From an uncultured Paraglaciecola sp. (GTDB lineage: Bacteria > Pseudomonadota > Gammaproteobacteria > Enterobacterales > Alteromonadaceae), in NCBI GenBank assembly GCA_947498355.1, contig CANMKA010000027.1, forward strand, positions 1-52,385: DNA of 52,385 bases. Direction: 5' to 3'. Position 1 is the first letter of the stretch, and each line of letters begins with the position of its first letter. Below the pieces are notes generated by a model, which worked only from the letters and a program-made list of their open reading frames with translations, had not been told where the DNA came from and searched no databases. The position numbers and the translations under genes are program-made. Shown in pieces: positions 9,954 through 19,485 of this stretch.

Positions 9954-11591
9954 CTACTGCCAAACAATGGGGCCTTTTGACTGCCCATTAATCATAGTTT
10001 CATAGACTCGTTCCAAGGTATGGCGTTTAATTTTTAGGGTTGGAGTTAGTAAGCCGTTATCGACGCGCCATTCATCTTGCATCAATACCAACTTATCAAC
10101 CTTCTCATGGCTTTCTAACTGCTTATTCACCTTAAGCAGCGTGAGCTTTAGGCTTTGCTCAACTTCCTCTTTAGGTAAAGCTTGTGCCTCTTCAGACAAT
10201 ACTACCAGTGCGATAGGCTGCTTAAGGCCAGTACCAGATACACATATTTGCTCAATATATGCATTGGCCATGAGCTTGGTTTCAATTGCTATGGGGGCGA
10301 CATATTTTCCTTTAGACGTTTTAAATATTTCTTTTAGCCTACCCGTAATTGTGACGAAGCCCTCATTATCTATTGCCCCCCTATCTCCAGTCCGTAAATA
10401 GCCATCACTGGTAAAAGCGCCTGCTGTTTTTTCTGGCTCCAAATAATATTCACGCATGTTGCACAGGCCTTTGAGTTGAATCTCTCCGTCCTCTGCTATT
10501 CTGATATCAACGCCTGGGTAGGGCTTGCCTATCGTTCCTAATTTATCGGTTCGAAAAGGCATACAACAGGTGCCGTAGGCGCAGTTTTCGGTCATTCCCC
10601 ACCCTTCTGAAATATTGATATCCAATTTTGCAAACCACTCTAATGTCGCAACTGAAAGGGGCGCTGAACCACTCGCGCATATTCTTGCAGCACTCAATCC
10701 TAGTTTCGCCTTGATTTTGTTACGGATTACATTACCTATAAAGGGTAAAGGAAGTAGCAAATTTAGCTTGGCTTGTGACAAGTTAGCTAATATCCCCATT
10801 TGAAACTTGGTCCAGAGCCTGGGGACAGAAATAAACATAGTAGGCTTTGCGTCAACCACATCTCTATTAAACGTTTCGAGAGATTCGACAAAATATAGTT
10901 GGCTACCCGCGTAAAAACTCGAAAACTCAACTAATACACGCTCGGTTATATGTGCCAAGGGTAAATAGCTAACAATACGGTCCTGATGGCTAAACCCAAG
11001 AGATGACAAAGACCCATAAGCAGACCAACATACAGAATGGTAGGTATGTACTACGCCTTTTGGGTTTCCTGTACTACCCGATGTATAGATAATCGTCATC
11101 ACCGAATCCAAACTAGGCACAGGACTCTCTTCATACTGAGGAGCGCTAAGCGCCTGTTGCCAAGTGTTATTAGCCGGAATATCTGGGTATGGAAACCCAA
11201 TTGTTAAGGCATCTTTTGGAATAGCAGACACTTGCTCTTGGGTGTTATCTAACTTACCGATGAAGACCACTGAGCAGTCAGCATGATTTAACACATAGGA
11301 AATGGTATCAGCGCCAGCTGTTGCATAAATAGGAATAGAAATATGACCGGACAGCATAATGGCTAAATCGGTAATAAACCATTCAGCGCAATTTTTCGAC
11401 AAAATTGCGATATGGCTATTTGCCTTAAGATTTAAAGATTGAATGTAACCCGCTAGGTGCCTAACTTGTTGCGCAACTTGCCCCCAAGTATAGGTTTGAT
11501 ACTCACCCTCTATAGGCTGGGTAAGGTACAACTTTTCAGGCGCCGTTCTCTCCCATTCGTACAACATCTCTAAAGGGGTTTTCACTGACAT
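9954..11591 (-). CDS. Long-chain fatty-acid-CoA ligase (AMP-forming)
   Basis: An ANL-superfamily adenylating enzyme of 545 residues, of the eukaryote-like/FadD15 long-chain acyl-CoA synthetase type. Such enzymes activate fatty acids to acyl-AMP and then acyl-CoA. The ATP-binding loop TIIYTSGSTGNPKG, the EGWGMTENCA motif and YLRTGDRGAI plus TITGRLKEIFKTSKGKYVAP are intact. I chose ATG 11591 (MSVKTPLEM) over a TTG six bases upstream. It occupies the place where the S10 ribosomal operon usually ends, 216 bases before rplN on the same strand. The substrate chain length cannot be read from the sequence. Confidence 0.9.
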   Translation of the reverse strand: MSVKTPLEMLYEWERTAPEKLYLTQPIEGEYQTYTWGQVAQQVRHLAGYIQSLNLKANSHIAILSKNCAEWFITDLAIMLSGHISIPIYATAGADTISYVLNHADCSVVFIGKLDNTQEQVSAIPKDALTIGFPYPDIPANNTWQQALSAPQYEESPVPSLDSVMTIIYTSGSTGNPKGVVHTYHSVCWSAYGSLSSLGFSHQDRIVSYLPLAHITERVLVEFSSFYAGSQLYFVESLETFNRDVVDAKPTMFISVPRLWTKFQMGILANLSQAKLNLLLPLPFIGNVIRNKIKAKLGLSAARICASGSAPLSVATLEWFAKLDINISEGWGMTENCAYGTCCMPFRTDKLGTIGKPYPGVDIRIAEDGEIQLKGLCNMREYYLEPEKTAGAFTSDGYLRTGDRGAIDNEGFVTITGRLKEIFKTSKGKYVAPIAIETKLMANAYIEQICVSGTGLKQPIALVVLSEEAQALPKEEVEQSLKLTLLKVNKQLESHEKVDKLVLMQDEWRVDNGLLTPTLKIKRHTLERVYETMINGQSKGPIVWQ

Positions 11592-11722
11592 AAGCAAGCC
11601 TGATGTTTAATTTATGTTAATAATAGTTATAACGACTGGATGCAAATAGATCAATCGAATATACCGACTGTATTGCTCGCTATAATCATTTGTACAGTCT
11701 ATTGACTTATATAGCTTAGGTT

Positions 11723-12142
11723 TCAGTTACTACGATAAAGTACTGTAAGACCTTGTGGTATGCCGGTATGCGCTGAAAGATATGAAATTCCGCCCGGATT
11801 AGTCAGAAGATACTCAATGACCTCGGGTTCATCGGCCAACTCTTTGGGCGCTGTCTTTCGCCCTGTAAATCGCATTTGTGCCCAATACGATTGAATCCTC
11901 GACTCAGTTAACCCTATCACTTTAGTGTTAAACATAATCCGTGCGTGGTTCTTTGGTGGCAAGTTTATTGGGGTAAGGTCATAAGTTAGTGCTGCCCCCA
12001 TGAATAAACTTCTTACTTCTTGACGAGACAAACTTAAAGGCGCTAAGTCGGTATTGGCCACAACCACTACCTCATACTTAGTATCAGCCAGTGCTATAGC
12101 CGACCCCAACCACAAAATACACAACAACCGTGGCCACCTCAT
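11723..12142 (-). CDS. Small periplasmic phosphate-binding-like protein
   Basis: A 139-residue exported protein with a signal peptide (MRWPRLLCILWLGSAIALA before DTKY). The mature part resembles one lobe of PstS-type binding proteins: VVVVANTDLAPLSLSRQEVRSLFMG and a C-terminal NPGGISYLSA segment. Single-lobe versions of this size are common beside outer-membrane proteins. I chose ATG 12142, whose TAATG overlap with the upstream porin stop suggests translational coupling; an upstream ATG at 12154 would lengthen the N-terminus by four residues. The ligand is unknown. Confidence 0.7.
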   Translation of the reverse strand: MRWPRLLCILWLGSAIALADTKYEVVVVANTDLAPLSLSRQEVRSLFMGAALTYDLTPINLPPKNHARIMFNTKVIGLTESRIQSYWAQMRFTGRKTAPKELADEPEVIEYLLTNPGGISYLSAHTGIPQGLTVLYRSN

Positions 12143-13413
12143 TAAAATACCCACTCAATAGCAGCTCTATGAAGATGCCCTTTGCCATCCGAAGCGCCGT
12201 TGGTCTGGCTCAATAAAAAACCACGACTTCCCGCATCTGCACGAATAACGCTAGTTTCTACTTTTAATGCCAAATTACTCAATACGTCCCATCTAACACC
12301 CAGAGTCAAACTCGTTGAACTATCATCAACCAAAGTCTGAAATACTTGTTGATACGCTAAAGCCAAAGCGTCTAGCTGAGGGTTAACGCCTCGTGGGATC
12401 TCGGTTTCAGCTGGTGCATAGCGATTGATATTTTTTGCGTATGAGACGTATCCGACAAAAGGAAAAAAATTGTAACCTGCCGACACAAATCGCGTACTTG
12501 TATTGGGTGTAATAAAGATGTCTGAGTCAAGTTTGCTAAATTCAGCGAGCAAAAAATAATCTAAGTTTTCGTAGTGAATACTAGCCTGATACAAGCCACC
12601 ACCACCTTTAGTTGCGATACTTTGCGCACTTTCATTAAACCCCAATTGACTAAGCTGTTGTCCAAATTCAAATAAGGTTTGCTGCTCGGTCTCAGCTTGG
12701 CCAGTGTGATATGACCCACGTAACGTTAAATTTCCGAATGCAACAGTCGCTACCGTTCCATGCAAATCAGATAGTTGAGTTGTAAATCTCTGCCCTTCAA
12801 AATCTGACGTCATATCGAATTGGCCCCAATACCCCTCTAAATTAAAAGTGTATGCTTTACGTGACCATTCGTAATTTACATGTAACCCATCAAAACTTGG
12901 GAATAAAAAGGGTCGGTAAGCTAGCTGTGGTAATGATACCCAAGGATATGCGAAGCCTACATCAACAAAGTCGCTGTAGTTAAAAACAGGGGTACGCTGT
13001 CGGCCTAGCTTAAATTTAAGGGAACGTGTAGGCGTATAGGTAAGATATAACCACTCTACACCTGAATCACGCAGTCCCCCAGCGCGCTGAATAAGTTGCC
13101 CAGTAACAGAGAATTTATCAGAAATTTTATAATCCGCTTGGATCCCTAGTAAGGACTGTTGGTTTGCCTTCAAACTATTTTCGTAACCCATGTATTCAAC
13201 ATTAGGTTCCTCTAAATACCCTAAGACGACCCTAGCAAACCCTGATACATGCAGTTTACTTTCTTCAGCACTGACTTGCCCAATTAAGCCAAGTGAAGCG
13301 AGCAAATAGACCAATGTCACAAAGCAACGGGAAATGTAGAAAAGAGAATTCAAAAGCGTATGAGATCTCAAAAATGAATAGCTTATGAACTTACAATAGA
13401 TTTTTGTCTGCAA
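12142..13413 (-). CDS. Outer-membrane porin-like beta-barrel protein
   Basis: A predicted beta-barrel of up to 423 residues with alternating hydrophobic strands (LTLRGSYHTGQAE, LKFKLGRQRTPVFNYSDF) and the terminal aromatic residue (WVF) typical of outer-membrane barrels. A signal peptide core lies at about residues 31-49 (FVTLVYLLASLGLIGQVSA). No in-frame ATG precedes the mature part. The frame opens with TTG at 13413, and TTG 13353 or GTG 13320 are other possible starts, so the N-terminus is uncertain. It is coupled to the downstream phosphate-binding-like gene, which suggests a joint role in uptake or sensing of a small anion (inference). Confidence 0.7.
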   Translation of the reverse strand: MQTKIYCKFISYSFLRSHTLLNSLFYISRCFVTLVYLLASLGLIGQVSAEESKLHVSGFARVVLGYLEEPNVEYMGYENSLKANQQSLLGIQADYKISDKFSVTGQLIQRAGGLRDSGVEWLYLTYTPTRSLKFKLGRQRTPVFNYSDFVDVGFAYPWVSLPQLAYRPFLFPSFDGLHVNYEWSRKAYTFNLEGYWGQFDMTSDFEGQRFTTQLSDLHGTVATVAFGNLTLRGSYHTGQAETEQQTLFEFGQQLSQLGFNESAQSIATKGGGGLYQASIHYENLDYFLLAEFSKLDSDIFITPNTSTRFVSAGYNFFPFVGYVSYAKNINRYAPAETEIPRGVNPQLDALALAYQQVFQTLVDDSSTSLTLGVRWDVLSNLALKVETSVIRADAGSRGFLLSQTNGASDGKGHLHRAAIEWVF

Positions 13414-13458
13414 GAAGCAAGTTTTAATCGTAACTAACCTGTATTCTGAATAACCAAA

Positions 13459-13479
13459 TGGCCTAACTGAATTAGGCCA
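13459..13479 (-). terminator. Hairpin after rlmB
   Basis: A perfect 8-base stem (TGGCCTAA/TTAGGCCA, 5-base loop) lies 30 bases past the rlmB stop and before the porin gene. The downstream T-run is weak, so it is a candidate terminator only. Confidence 0.5.
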
Positions 13480-13508
13480 AAGTAAGGCAATATAACTCGT
13501 TTTGCCTG

Positions 13509-14249
13509 TTAGGCTTGTCTTTGCCTCACAATTTCATACAAACAAATTCCTGTAGCCACCGATACATTTAAACTCGAAACCGAACCGGCCATAGGCAGTT
13601 TGATCAGTTCATCACAATGCTCACGAGTTAAACGGCGCATACCTTTACCTTCAGCACCCATGACTAAGGCGATAGGCCCAGTCATTTTTGTTTGGTAAAT
13701 ATCATTTTTGGCTTCGCCAGCGGTACCTACTATCCAAACTCCAGTATCTTGCAAATCTCGTAAGGTGCGGGCTAAGTTGGTTACTTGTATTAAGGGCATA
13801 ACGTCTGCAGCACCGCATGCGACTTTTCGCACGACTGGCGTCAGGGTTGCTGATTTATCTTTAGGTACAATGACTGCGTCAACGCCGGCAGCATCTGCAG
13901 TTCGGATGCAGGCCCCCAAATTATGTGGATCGGTCACGCCATCAAGTACCAGTAAAAATGGCATAGGACGACTTTCGAGCATGCCAGCTAAATCATGTTC
14001 AGTTAACACTTTTGCCGGCTTAACCTTAGCAACCACTCCCTGATGTTGACCGCCATCGGCTTTGCTGTCTAACACTTTTCTTTGGCAAAACTGTACCGAC
14101 ACCCCCAAACGACGTGCCTGGTTGACAATATCGTGCACGCTTTTGTCATCCCTGCCCTTGAGTATAAACAACTCGATAATTCGCTCAGGTTCACGCTCAA
14201 TAACAGATGTTAACGCATGAATACCGTATAGCCATTCTTGTTGGGCCAT
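13509..14249 (-). CDS. rlmB: 23S rRNA (guanosine(2251)-2'-O)-methyltransferase
   Basis: A SpoU-family methyltransferase that 2'-O-methylates G2251 in the P loop of 23S rRNA. The 246 residues contain an N-terminal substrate-binding domain (about 1-75) and a knotted SPOUT domain with [34 protein letters not shown] and the C-terminal [25 protein letters not shown] motif. Its start overlaps the rnr stop by one base (TAATG), so rnr-rlmB form a coupled pair as in enterobacteria. Confidence 0.96.
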   Translation of the reverse strand: MAQQEWLYGIHALTSVIEREPERIIELFILKGRDDKSVHDIVNQARRLGVSVQFCQRKVLDSKADGGQHQGVVAKVKPAKVLTEHDLAGMLESRPMPFLLVLDGVTDPHNLGACIRTADAAGVDAVIVPKDKSATLTPVVRKVACGAADVMPLIQVTNLARTLRDLQDTGVWIVGTAGEAKNDIYQTKMTGPIALVMGAEGKGMRRLTREHCDELIKLPMAGSVSSLNVSVATGICLYEIVRQRQA

Positions 14250-16651
14250 TATCGACTCCTCTTACGCGACGAACCCGCTGATTTACTGCGCGCTCCTTTG
14301 GTCTTCTTAGTGCTGTTTTTTGACTTGCGACGTCCACTTTTAGGCGCAGTTTTATTGGTATAAGCCGCATCTTGATTAGCTTTAGGGCTTGCCGTTGTTT
14401 TACTGTCTTTGTTACGCCGAGAAGGCTTCTTACGACTGGCTGACCGTTTAATTGCTTTGCCATGTGCACCATCTAACAAAAAGTCAATTTTGCGCTCATC
14501 TAGATTAACCGAGGCGACTTTTACTTCTACCGGGTCGCCCAAACGATAAACAACGCCAGAGCTTTCTCCGATTAAATATTGTTTAACTTCGTCGTACCTA
14601 AAGTAATCGTTGTCTAGAGACGTAATGTGCACCAACCCATCAATATGAAATTCGGTGAGTCGCACAAAAAAGCCAAAGTTAGTAACAGAGGCGATTACTC
14701 CTTCAAACACATCACCAACATGGTCCAGCATAAATTCGCACTTCAACCAATCTGCTACATCGCGGGTGGCATCGTCAGCTCGGCGTTCAGCCATAGAGCA
14801 CTGCTCACCTAATGCTTCCACCTCGTCAATAGTGTAGTGCTTGCCACCTGTTTTACTTTTTCGAGACTGTTGTTTGGCTACCACACCTTTCAACGCTCTG
14901 TGTACAACTAAGTCAGGATAACGGCGTATAGGTGAGGTAAAGTGTGCGTATTCTGCCAGTGCTAATCCAAAGTGACCAATATTTTCATGGTCGTAGACCG
15001 CTTGCTTCATAGAACGCAGCAACATGGTTTGTATGAGCTCTTGATCGGGTCGGCCCTGAATTTTTTCTACCACTTGCGTAAAGTGTTGAGGCGAAACATC
15101 GCGACCAATAGTGTGGGTAATCCCCACCTCTGCTAAATAAGAAATAAACGCACTTAAACGATCAGAGTCAGGCTCATCATGAACTCGGTATAAGGCCTCA
15201 GCTTGATTTTCTTGCAAAGTTTTGGCTGCCGAGACATTGGCTAAAATCATGCATTCCTCAATCAGTTTGTGCGCATCGTTACGGGTAACGGGGACTATGT
15301 GATCGATTTTTCGTTGAGAGTTGAAAATAAATTTACTCTCTTGGGTTTCAAACTCAATTGCTCCCCTTTGGTTACGGGTACGCTTAAGCACACGATACAT
15401 ATCATGCAAATTTTTCAAATGAGGGACTTGGGCCGCATAGCGTTTGTGTAATTCTGAGTCATTCTGACCGTCTTGCTCTTTCAGAAGATCCCATACTTTT
15501 GTATAGGTTAAGCGCGCATGAGAGTTCATCACAGCTTCGTAAAACTGATGCTCGAGCAACTCGCCCTTAGCACTTACCGTCATTTCACAAACCATGCACA
15601 GTCTGTCGACTTGCGGGTTTAAGGAGCACAAACCGTTAGACAACACTTCTGGCAGCATAGGAATAACTTGCTCAGGGAAGTAAACAGACGTGCCTCGATT
15701 TTGCGCTTCACTATCCAATGCAGTGCCCGGACGCACATAATAACTCACATCAGCGATGGCAACCCACAGCTGCCATCCACCTTCATCCAGCGGTTCACAG
15801 AATACGGCATCGTCAAAGTCTCTTGCGTCTTCACCATCTATGGTCACTAAAGGCAGTTGGCGTAAGTCTACTCTGCCCTCTTTGGCTTCATCAGGCACTT
15901 GATCAGATAACCCTTTGACTTGCCTTTCAACTCCTTTTGGCCATTCGTGGGGAATATCAAACGTGCGCAGTGCCATGTCGATTTCCATACCGGGCGCCAT
16001 ATGCTCACCCAAGACTTCAACAATTTTACCCATTGCGTTCACTCTTTTGCGGGGACGTTGCGCAATTTCGACTACGACTATATGTCCTTGACGCGCGCCA
16101 TTTGTTTGTTCTTTGGGGATCATAATTTCGTGATGGATTCGACTGTCATCAGGGATCACTACCCCTACGTTATTCTCAAAGAAATAACGTCCGACTATCG
16201 GCTCGCTACGAGGCTCTAAGACTTTGGCAATGCGCGCCTCGCGCCTTCCTCGATTGTCTGTGCCACTTTCTTTAGCCAGCACAATATCACCATGTAATAC
16301 ACTTGCCATTTGCGCATTATGAATAAATAAATCTTTTTCACCGTCTTCACGCTTTAAAAAACCAAACCCGTCGCGATGCCCAATGACCTGACCTTTAATT
16401 AATTCTTCGGCCTTAATTTTTGCGTATTTTTTCTCACGGGTGAATTCGACTTGCCCTTCTCGCTCCATAGCGCGCAGGCGCCTTTGAATACCAATACGGC
16501 TGTCTTCATCTTCGGCATTTAGTTGCTGGCAAAAATCCAAAAACGACAAGGGTCCCTTGGCTTTGTCTAGCATGGATAGGAGGTATTCGCGGCTCGCGAC
16601 TGGGTTCTCGTATTTTTCTTTTTCGCGCTGATAAAACGGGTCTTTGCTCAT
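14249..16651 (-). CDS. rnr: Ribonuclease R
   Basis: A 3'-5' exoribonuclease of the RNB family, 800 residues, which degrades structured RNA and works in rRNA quality control and cold growth. Order: an N-terminal winged-helix segment, two cold-shock domains (about 70-230), the RNB catalytic domain with [12 protein letters not shown] (magnesium-binding aspartates), an S1 domain ([15 protein letters not shown]) and a long Lys/Ser/Arg-rich tail from about residue 730 ([18 protein letters not shown]-like). The tail is typical of RNase R and absent from RNase II. The gene is upstream of and coupled to rlmB. Confidence 0.97.
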   Translation of the reverse strand: MSKDPFYQREKEKYENPVASREYLLSMLDKAKGPLSFLDFCQQLNAEDEDSRIGIQRRLRAMEREGQVEFTREKKYAKIKAEELIKGQVIGHRDGFGFLKREDGEKDLFIHNAQMASVLHGDIVLAKESGTDNRGRREARIAKVLEPRSEPIVGRYFFENNVGVVIPDDSRIHHEIMIPKEQTNGARQGHIVVVEIAQRPRKRVNAMGKIVEVLGEHMAPGMEIDMALRTFDIPHEWPKGVERQVKGLSDQVPDEAKEGRVDLRQLPLVTIDGEDARDFDDAVFCEPLDEGGWQLWVAIADVSYYVRPGTALDSEAQNRGTSVYFPEQVIPMLPEVLSNGLCSLNPQVDRLCMVCEMTVSAKGELLEHQFYEAVMNSHARLTYTKVWDLLKEQDGQNDSELHKRYAAQVPHLKNLHDMYRVLKRTRNQRGAIEFETQESKFIFNSQRKIDHIVPVTRNDAHKLIEECMILANVSAAKTLQENQAEALYRVHDEPDSDRLSAFISYLAEVGITHTIGRDVSPQHFTQVVEKIQGRPDQELIQTMLLRSMKQAVYDHENIGHFGLALAEYAHFTSPIRRYPDLVVHRALKGVVAKQQSRKSKTGGKHYTIDEVEALGEQCSMAERRADDATRDVADWLKCEFMLDHVGDVFEGVIASVTNFGFFVRLTEFHIDGLVHITSLDNDYFRYDEVKQYLIGESSGVVYRLGDPVEVKVASVNLDERKIDFLLDGAHGKAIKRSASRKKPSRRNKDSKTTASPKANQDAAYTNKTAPKSGRRKSKNSTKKTKGARSKSAGSSRKRSR

Positions 16652-16694
16652 AGGGCCTGTAGACTAAGGAGTCATTTCAATGATTGCTCCTAGT

Positions 16695-16719
16695 ATACCC
16701 AAGTTCAAAGCTTGGGTAT
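16695..16719 (-). other. Hairpin directly after motX
   Basis: A perfect 9-base stem (ATACCCAAG/CTTGGGTAT, 7-base loop) begins one base past the motX stop, between motX and rnr. There is no T-run on the minus strand, so termination is unproven. Confidence 0.45.
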
Positions 16720-17343
16720 TTAAGAATTTAACGGTCTTTTTGCTTTACGCACGGCTTTAGGGTGCATTAGCTTTTCTAATTCGGTTAAACAGTGGGCAAT
16801 TTTTGCATGGCGTTTTTTGTCTGCAGTAATAGCGTTATATAACCAATGATAGGCATCTTCGTAATCATAAGGGCTGCCGTAACCGTCTATAAAAAGTTCA
16901 ACTAAGCGAATTTGCGCGGCCTGATTGCCAAGCACCGAAGCCTCCCGTAAAAAGACCACTGCGCGTTCTTTATCCTGTTGTACTAGCTTGCCCTGTGCGT
17001 AGTAGCGCCCTAACTGCTCAAGTCCAGCTGGCAAACCTTGTTCAGCAGCACGATGCATAAAATCCACACCCCGTTCGGGATCTGCTTTTACGCATACCCC
17101 CCAGGCCAGCATGTCTCCCCATAAAAACTGATAAGCAGGCACCTTGAGTGTTTCAGCGTTCGCTTTGATATCTTGAACTAACTGACATTTATCAGTCACA
17201 ACGCGAGATAAATGTTCATTGCGGTTAATTAACTCAATCAACATATCTTGCGAGTATAGTTGCACAGCTTGAAGCTCTTCACTTTGTACAGAATGAACAG
17301 AGGCTAGAGTCAATAAAGCAGCAATAATTTTGGGGAATCTCAT
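16720..17343 (-). CDS. motX: Sodium-driven polar flagellar motor protein MotX
   Basis: MotX is a periplasmic protein of the T ring that supports PomA/PomB stators in sodium-driven polar flagella. The sequence has a signal peptide (MRFPKIIAALLTLASVHSVQS), then the MotX-type segment CQLVQDI and AYQFLWGDMLAWGVCV, and then Sel1-like repeats (AAEQGLPAGLEQLGRYYAQG, LVQQDKERAVVFLREA, YGSPYDYEDAYHWLYNAI). This order and wording match Vibrio MotX as I remember it. I chose the ATG at 17343, right before the signal peptide; ATGs at 17349 and 17376 are possible. No other flagellar gene is in the window. Confidence 0.9.
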   Translation of the reverse strand: MRFPKIIAALLTLASVHSVQSEELQAVQLYSQDMLIELINRNEHLSRVVTDKCQLVQDIKANAETLKVPAYQFLWGDMLAWGVCVKADPERGVDFMHRAAEQGLPAGLEQLGRYYAQGKLVQQDKERAVVFLREASVLGNQAAQIRLVELFIDGYGSPYDYEDAYHWLYNAITADKKRHAKIAHCLTELEKLMHPKAVRKAKRPLNS

Positions 17344-17440
17344 AGTCATCAGATTGCAGTTGTAAAAGTCGAACATAATTTGGTATCGGCAAATTGACGC
17401 AATTTATAAAGTCGCATAACCAATTTATCCGATAAATCGA

Positions 17441-17677
17441 TTATTTATTAGTAAGGGCCAACTGCAAAGTTTGCGCATGTTCAAATAAATCATGGCCTAA
17501 GTCGGTTAAGTAGCCCCCGTCAGGCAAAGTTATAATTCCTTTATTAAAGAGCCGCTTAGCCGCGTCAATGGTACATTGCTCAGCATCTTGGTGAATCTTG
17601 AGTCCTTGTAGTAAACTTTTATCGGGGAACTTAAGTAGTAAATTTAATTCTTCAACAACATCAGCTTTAAATGGCAT
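17441..17677 (-). CDS. TIGR02647 family small protein
   Basis: A 78-residue cytosolic protein matching the conserved small family TIGR02647, found in many gammaproteobacteria. Typical features are MPFKADVVEELNLLLKF at the start and LFNKGIITLPDGGYLTDLGH in the middle. The latter resembles a winged-helix wing, so DNA binding has been suggested for the family, but the function is unknown. It is divergent from fre. Confidence 0.8.
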   Translation of the reverse strand: MPFKADVVEELNLLLKFPDKSLLQGLKIHQDAEQCTIDAAKRLFNKGIITLPDGGYLTDLGHDLFEHAQTLQLALTNK

Positions 17678-17843
17678 AAAAATCCTTATAATTTATCGTG
17701 AAGGCTGGAATAAACGCTAATCTGACTCGTAACTAGATTGTCATGAGTCTATACTCGATTTATTGAGGTTATGTCTCAATTGGATGAATATCAAAGATTA
17801 TTTGATTAATTCGGTTTCGCTATCATTTACGCAGAAGAGCACA

Positions 17844-18542
17844 ATGGAAAAAATTTCTTGTCAGGTTTCACAAATAGAATTCTTAACTGATGTGGTGAGC
17901 AAGGTAACCTTAACACCTAGCAGCCCATTAAATTTTAAAGCCGGCCAATATCTTCATGTCATCATGGGTGAAAAAGACAAGCGTCCTTTTTCTATTGCAA
18001 ATGCCCCTCGCGAAGACGGAACCATAGAGCTTCATATAGGTGCAGAACCAGGCAACGAATATGCCGGACAGGTCTTGGCTAAAATGCGCGACGAAAAAGT
18101 CGTAGACATTGAAGGTGGATTAGGTGACGCATATCTAAACGAAGTCCCCTCGCACCCAGTTATCTTATTAGCAGGTGGAACTGGTTTCTCATACACTTGG
18201 GCAATTCTGCAAGAGTTGCTGGCCGAACACACAGACACCAAGGTCTACTTGTATTGGGGCACTAGGCAATTCAAAGACATGTACGCCCATGACGAGTTAC
18301 TTGCTCTAGAAAGACAGCACATTAACTTTACGTTTTTACCTGTAATCGAAGCGGCCAATCCTGAGTGGCAAGGGCGCAGTGGTATTGTCCATCAAGCAGT
18401 ACTCGACGATTTTGTCGACTTAAAGCACTATCAAGTGTTTGTTGCTGGACGCTTTGATATGGCCAAGACAGTTAAAGCGGATTTTCTTGCTCATGGCTTA
18501 AAAGAAGAGAACTTATTTGGCGACGCTTACGCTTTTATTTAA
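17844..18542 (+). CDS. fre: NAD(P)H-flavin reductase
   Basis: Reduces free flavins (FMN, riboflavin) with NAD(P)H in the cytosol and so feeds ferric reduction and flavin-dependent enzymes. I chose ATG 17844 (MEKISCQVSQIEFL), giving 232 residues, the usual Fre/LuxG length; an upstream ATG at 17763 would add 27 unrelated residues. The flavin-binding RPFSIANAP and the nucleotide-binding LAGGTGFSY motifs are present, and the C-terminus FGDAYAFI is typical. It lies divergent from the TIGR02647 gene and is followed by a strong hairpin. Confidence 0.93.
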   Translation: MEKISCQVSQIEFLTDVVSKVTLTPSSPLNFKAGQYLHVIMGEKDKRPFSIANAPREDGTIELHIGAEPGNEYAGQVLAKMRDEKVVDIEGGLGDAYLNEVPSHPVILLAGGTGFSYTWAILQELLAEHTDTKVYLYWGTRQFKDMYAHDELLALERQHINFTFLPVIEAANPEWQGRSGIVHQAVLDDFVDLKHYQVFVAGRFDMAKTVKADFLAHGLKEENLFGDAYAFI

Positions 18543-18553
18543 GTTTTAACAAA

Positions 18554-18584
18554 GGCATGCAGCGCCACTTATGCGCTGCATGCC
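18554..18584 (+). terminator. Strong hairpin after fre
   Basis: A perfect 12-base stem (GGCATGCAGCGC/GCGCTGCATGCC) with a 7-base loop starts 12 bases past the fre stop. Only a short pyrimidine-rich stretch follows, so it may terminate or simply protect the transcript. Confidence 0.6.
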
Positions 18585-18969
18585 CTTTACTCGCTTCGCA
18601 CTTGGCATCCATGCCTTTTTTTCAAACAGCGTCCCTGCTTTTCGATCTACTTTTTACCAACAGCAGCAAAAAGTAAACAAAAAATGCCGCGCTCCGACAA
18701 TGCTCTTCTTCTATTTTTGTGATGAATTAAGCAGGCCAGCTTGAGACGTTCCAGACGTCGCAAGCTTTAATTGGCTATCCATGCCAATTGACCTACTGAA
18801 TTCATCACAAAAATAGCGAGCTTTGATTCGCGGGTAAATCACTTTCTTGGCTGTTGAAGAAAGCGTATCTAGCTCGAAGGAATTCGAATTAAAAACTGCA
18901 AGGATGCAGATAAGCGAAGCGCATGCTTAGCTTTGTAAGCAAATCAAATGGCGCAGCCACACTTTAGCG
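18585..18969. repeat. Non-coding block of nested inverted repeats
   Basis: No gene is visible in these 385 bases. The block holds an 8-base inverted repeat TACTTTTT/AAAAAGTA (18648-18675). An 18-base perfect inverted repeat (18711-18728 with 18799-18816, CTATTTTTGTGATGAATT) encloses two further hairpins: 18738-18766 (AGCTTG-GACGT stems) and 18769-18789 (AATTGGC/GCCAATT). Together these fold as a multi-branched cruciform. Smaller palindromes continue towards the trmL end. It could be a miniature mobile element, a dispersed intergenic repeat or a structured RNA. Confidence 0.65.
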
Positions 18970-19434
18970 TTATACCGCTCCGCTATAGTCAAACTGACGC
19001 CAAGCTTCATAAACAAACACAGACACAGCATTCGACAAATTCATACTGCGTGAATCAGGTGCCATAGGGATCCTCAAGCGTTGCTCCATAGGCAAAGATT
19101 GAATTATATCATCGGGTAACCCTCGAGTTTCGGGCCCAAACAACAACGCATCTCCCTGCTCGTACGCCGCCTCTGCAAAATACTGTTTGCCTTTGGTTGT
19201 GCATGCAAATAGGCGCTTTGGCTTTCTTGCGTCTAGGTAGGCTTGTAAATTTGGATAACGCTGAACCTTTGCAAATTCATGATAATCCAGACCCGCCCGC
19301 CGTACTCTTTTATCATCCCAATCAAAGCCCAAAGGCTCAATTAAGTGCAAAGCAAAACCAGTATTGGCACAAAGCCGAATAATATTACCTGTATTTGGCG
19401 GAATTTCAGGCTGATATAAAACAATGTCTAACAT
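18970..19434 (-). CDS. trmL: tRNA (cytidine(34)-2'-O)-methyltransferase
   Basis: A minimal SPOUT methyltransferase, 154 residues, that 2'-O-methylates the wobble base of tRNA-Leu isoacceptors. The three knot motifs are present: [29 protein letters not shown] and [19 protein letters not shown]. It stands between the inverted-repeat block and the alpha/beta hydrolase operon end, on the same strand as that operon with a 51-base gap. Confidence 0.95.
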   Translation of the reverse strand: MLDIVLYQPEIPPNTGNIIRLCANTGFALHLIEPLGFDWDDKRVRRAGLDYHEFAKVQRYPNLQAYLDARKPKRLFACTTKGKQYFAEAAYEQGDALLFGPETRGLPDDIIQSLPMEQRLRIPMAPDSRSMNLSNAVSVFVYEAWRQFDYSGAV

Positions 19435-19485
19435 AAGCAGTATTCAGATAAACTAGTAAAGTATGGCGCCTAGGGTAACAAATAT

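Noticed and set aside
14197..14472. Minus-strand 91-codon basic frame at the rnr/rlmB junction.
   Set aside because: It overlaps the Lys/Arg-rich tail of RNase R in another frame, and its composition follows from that.
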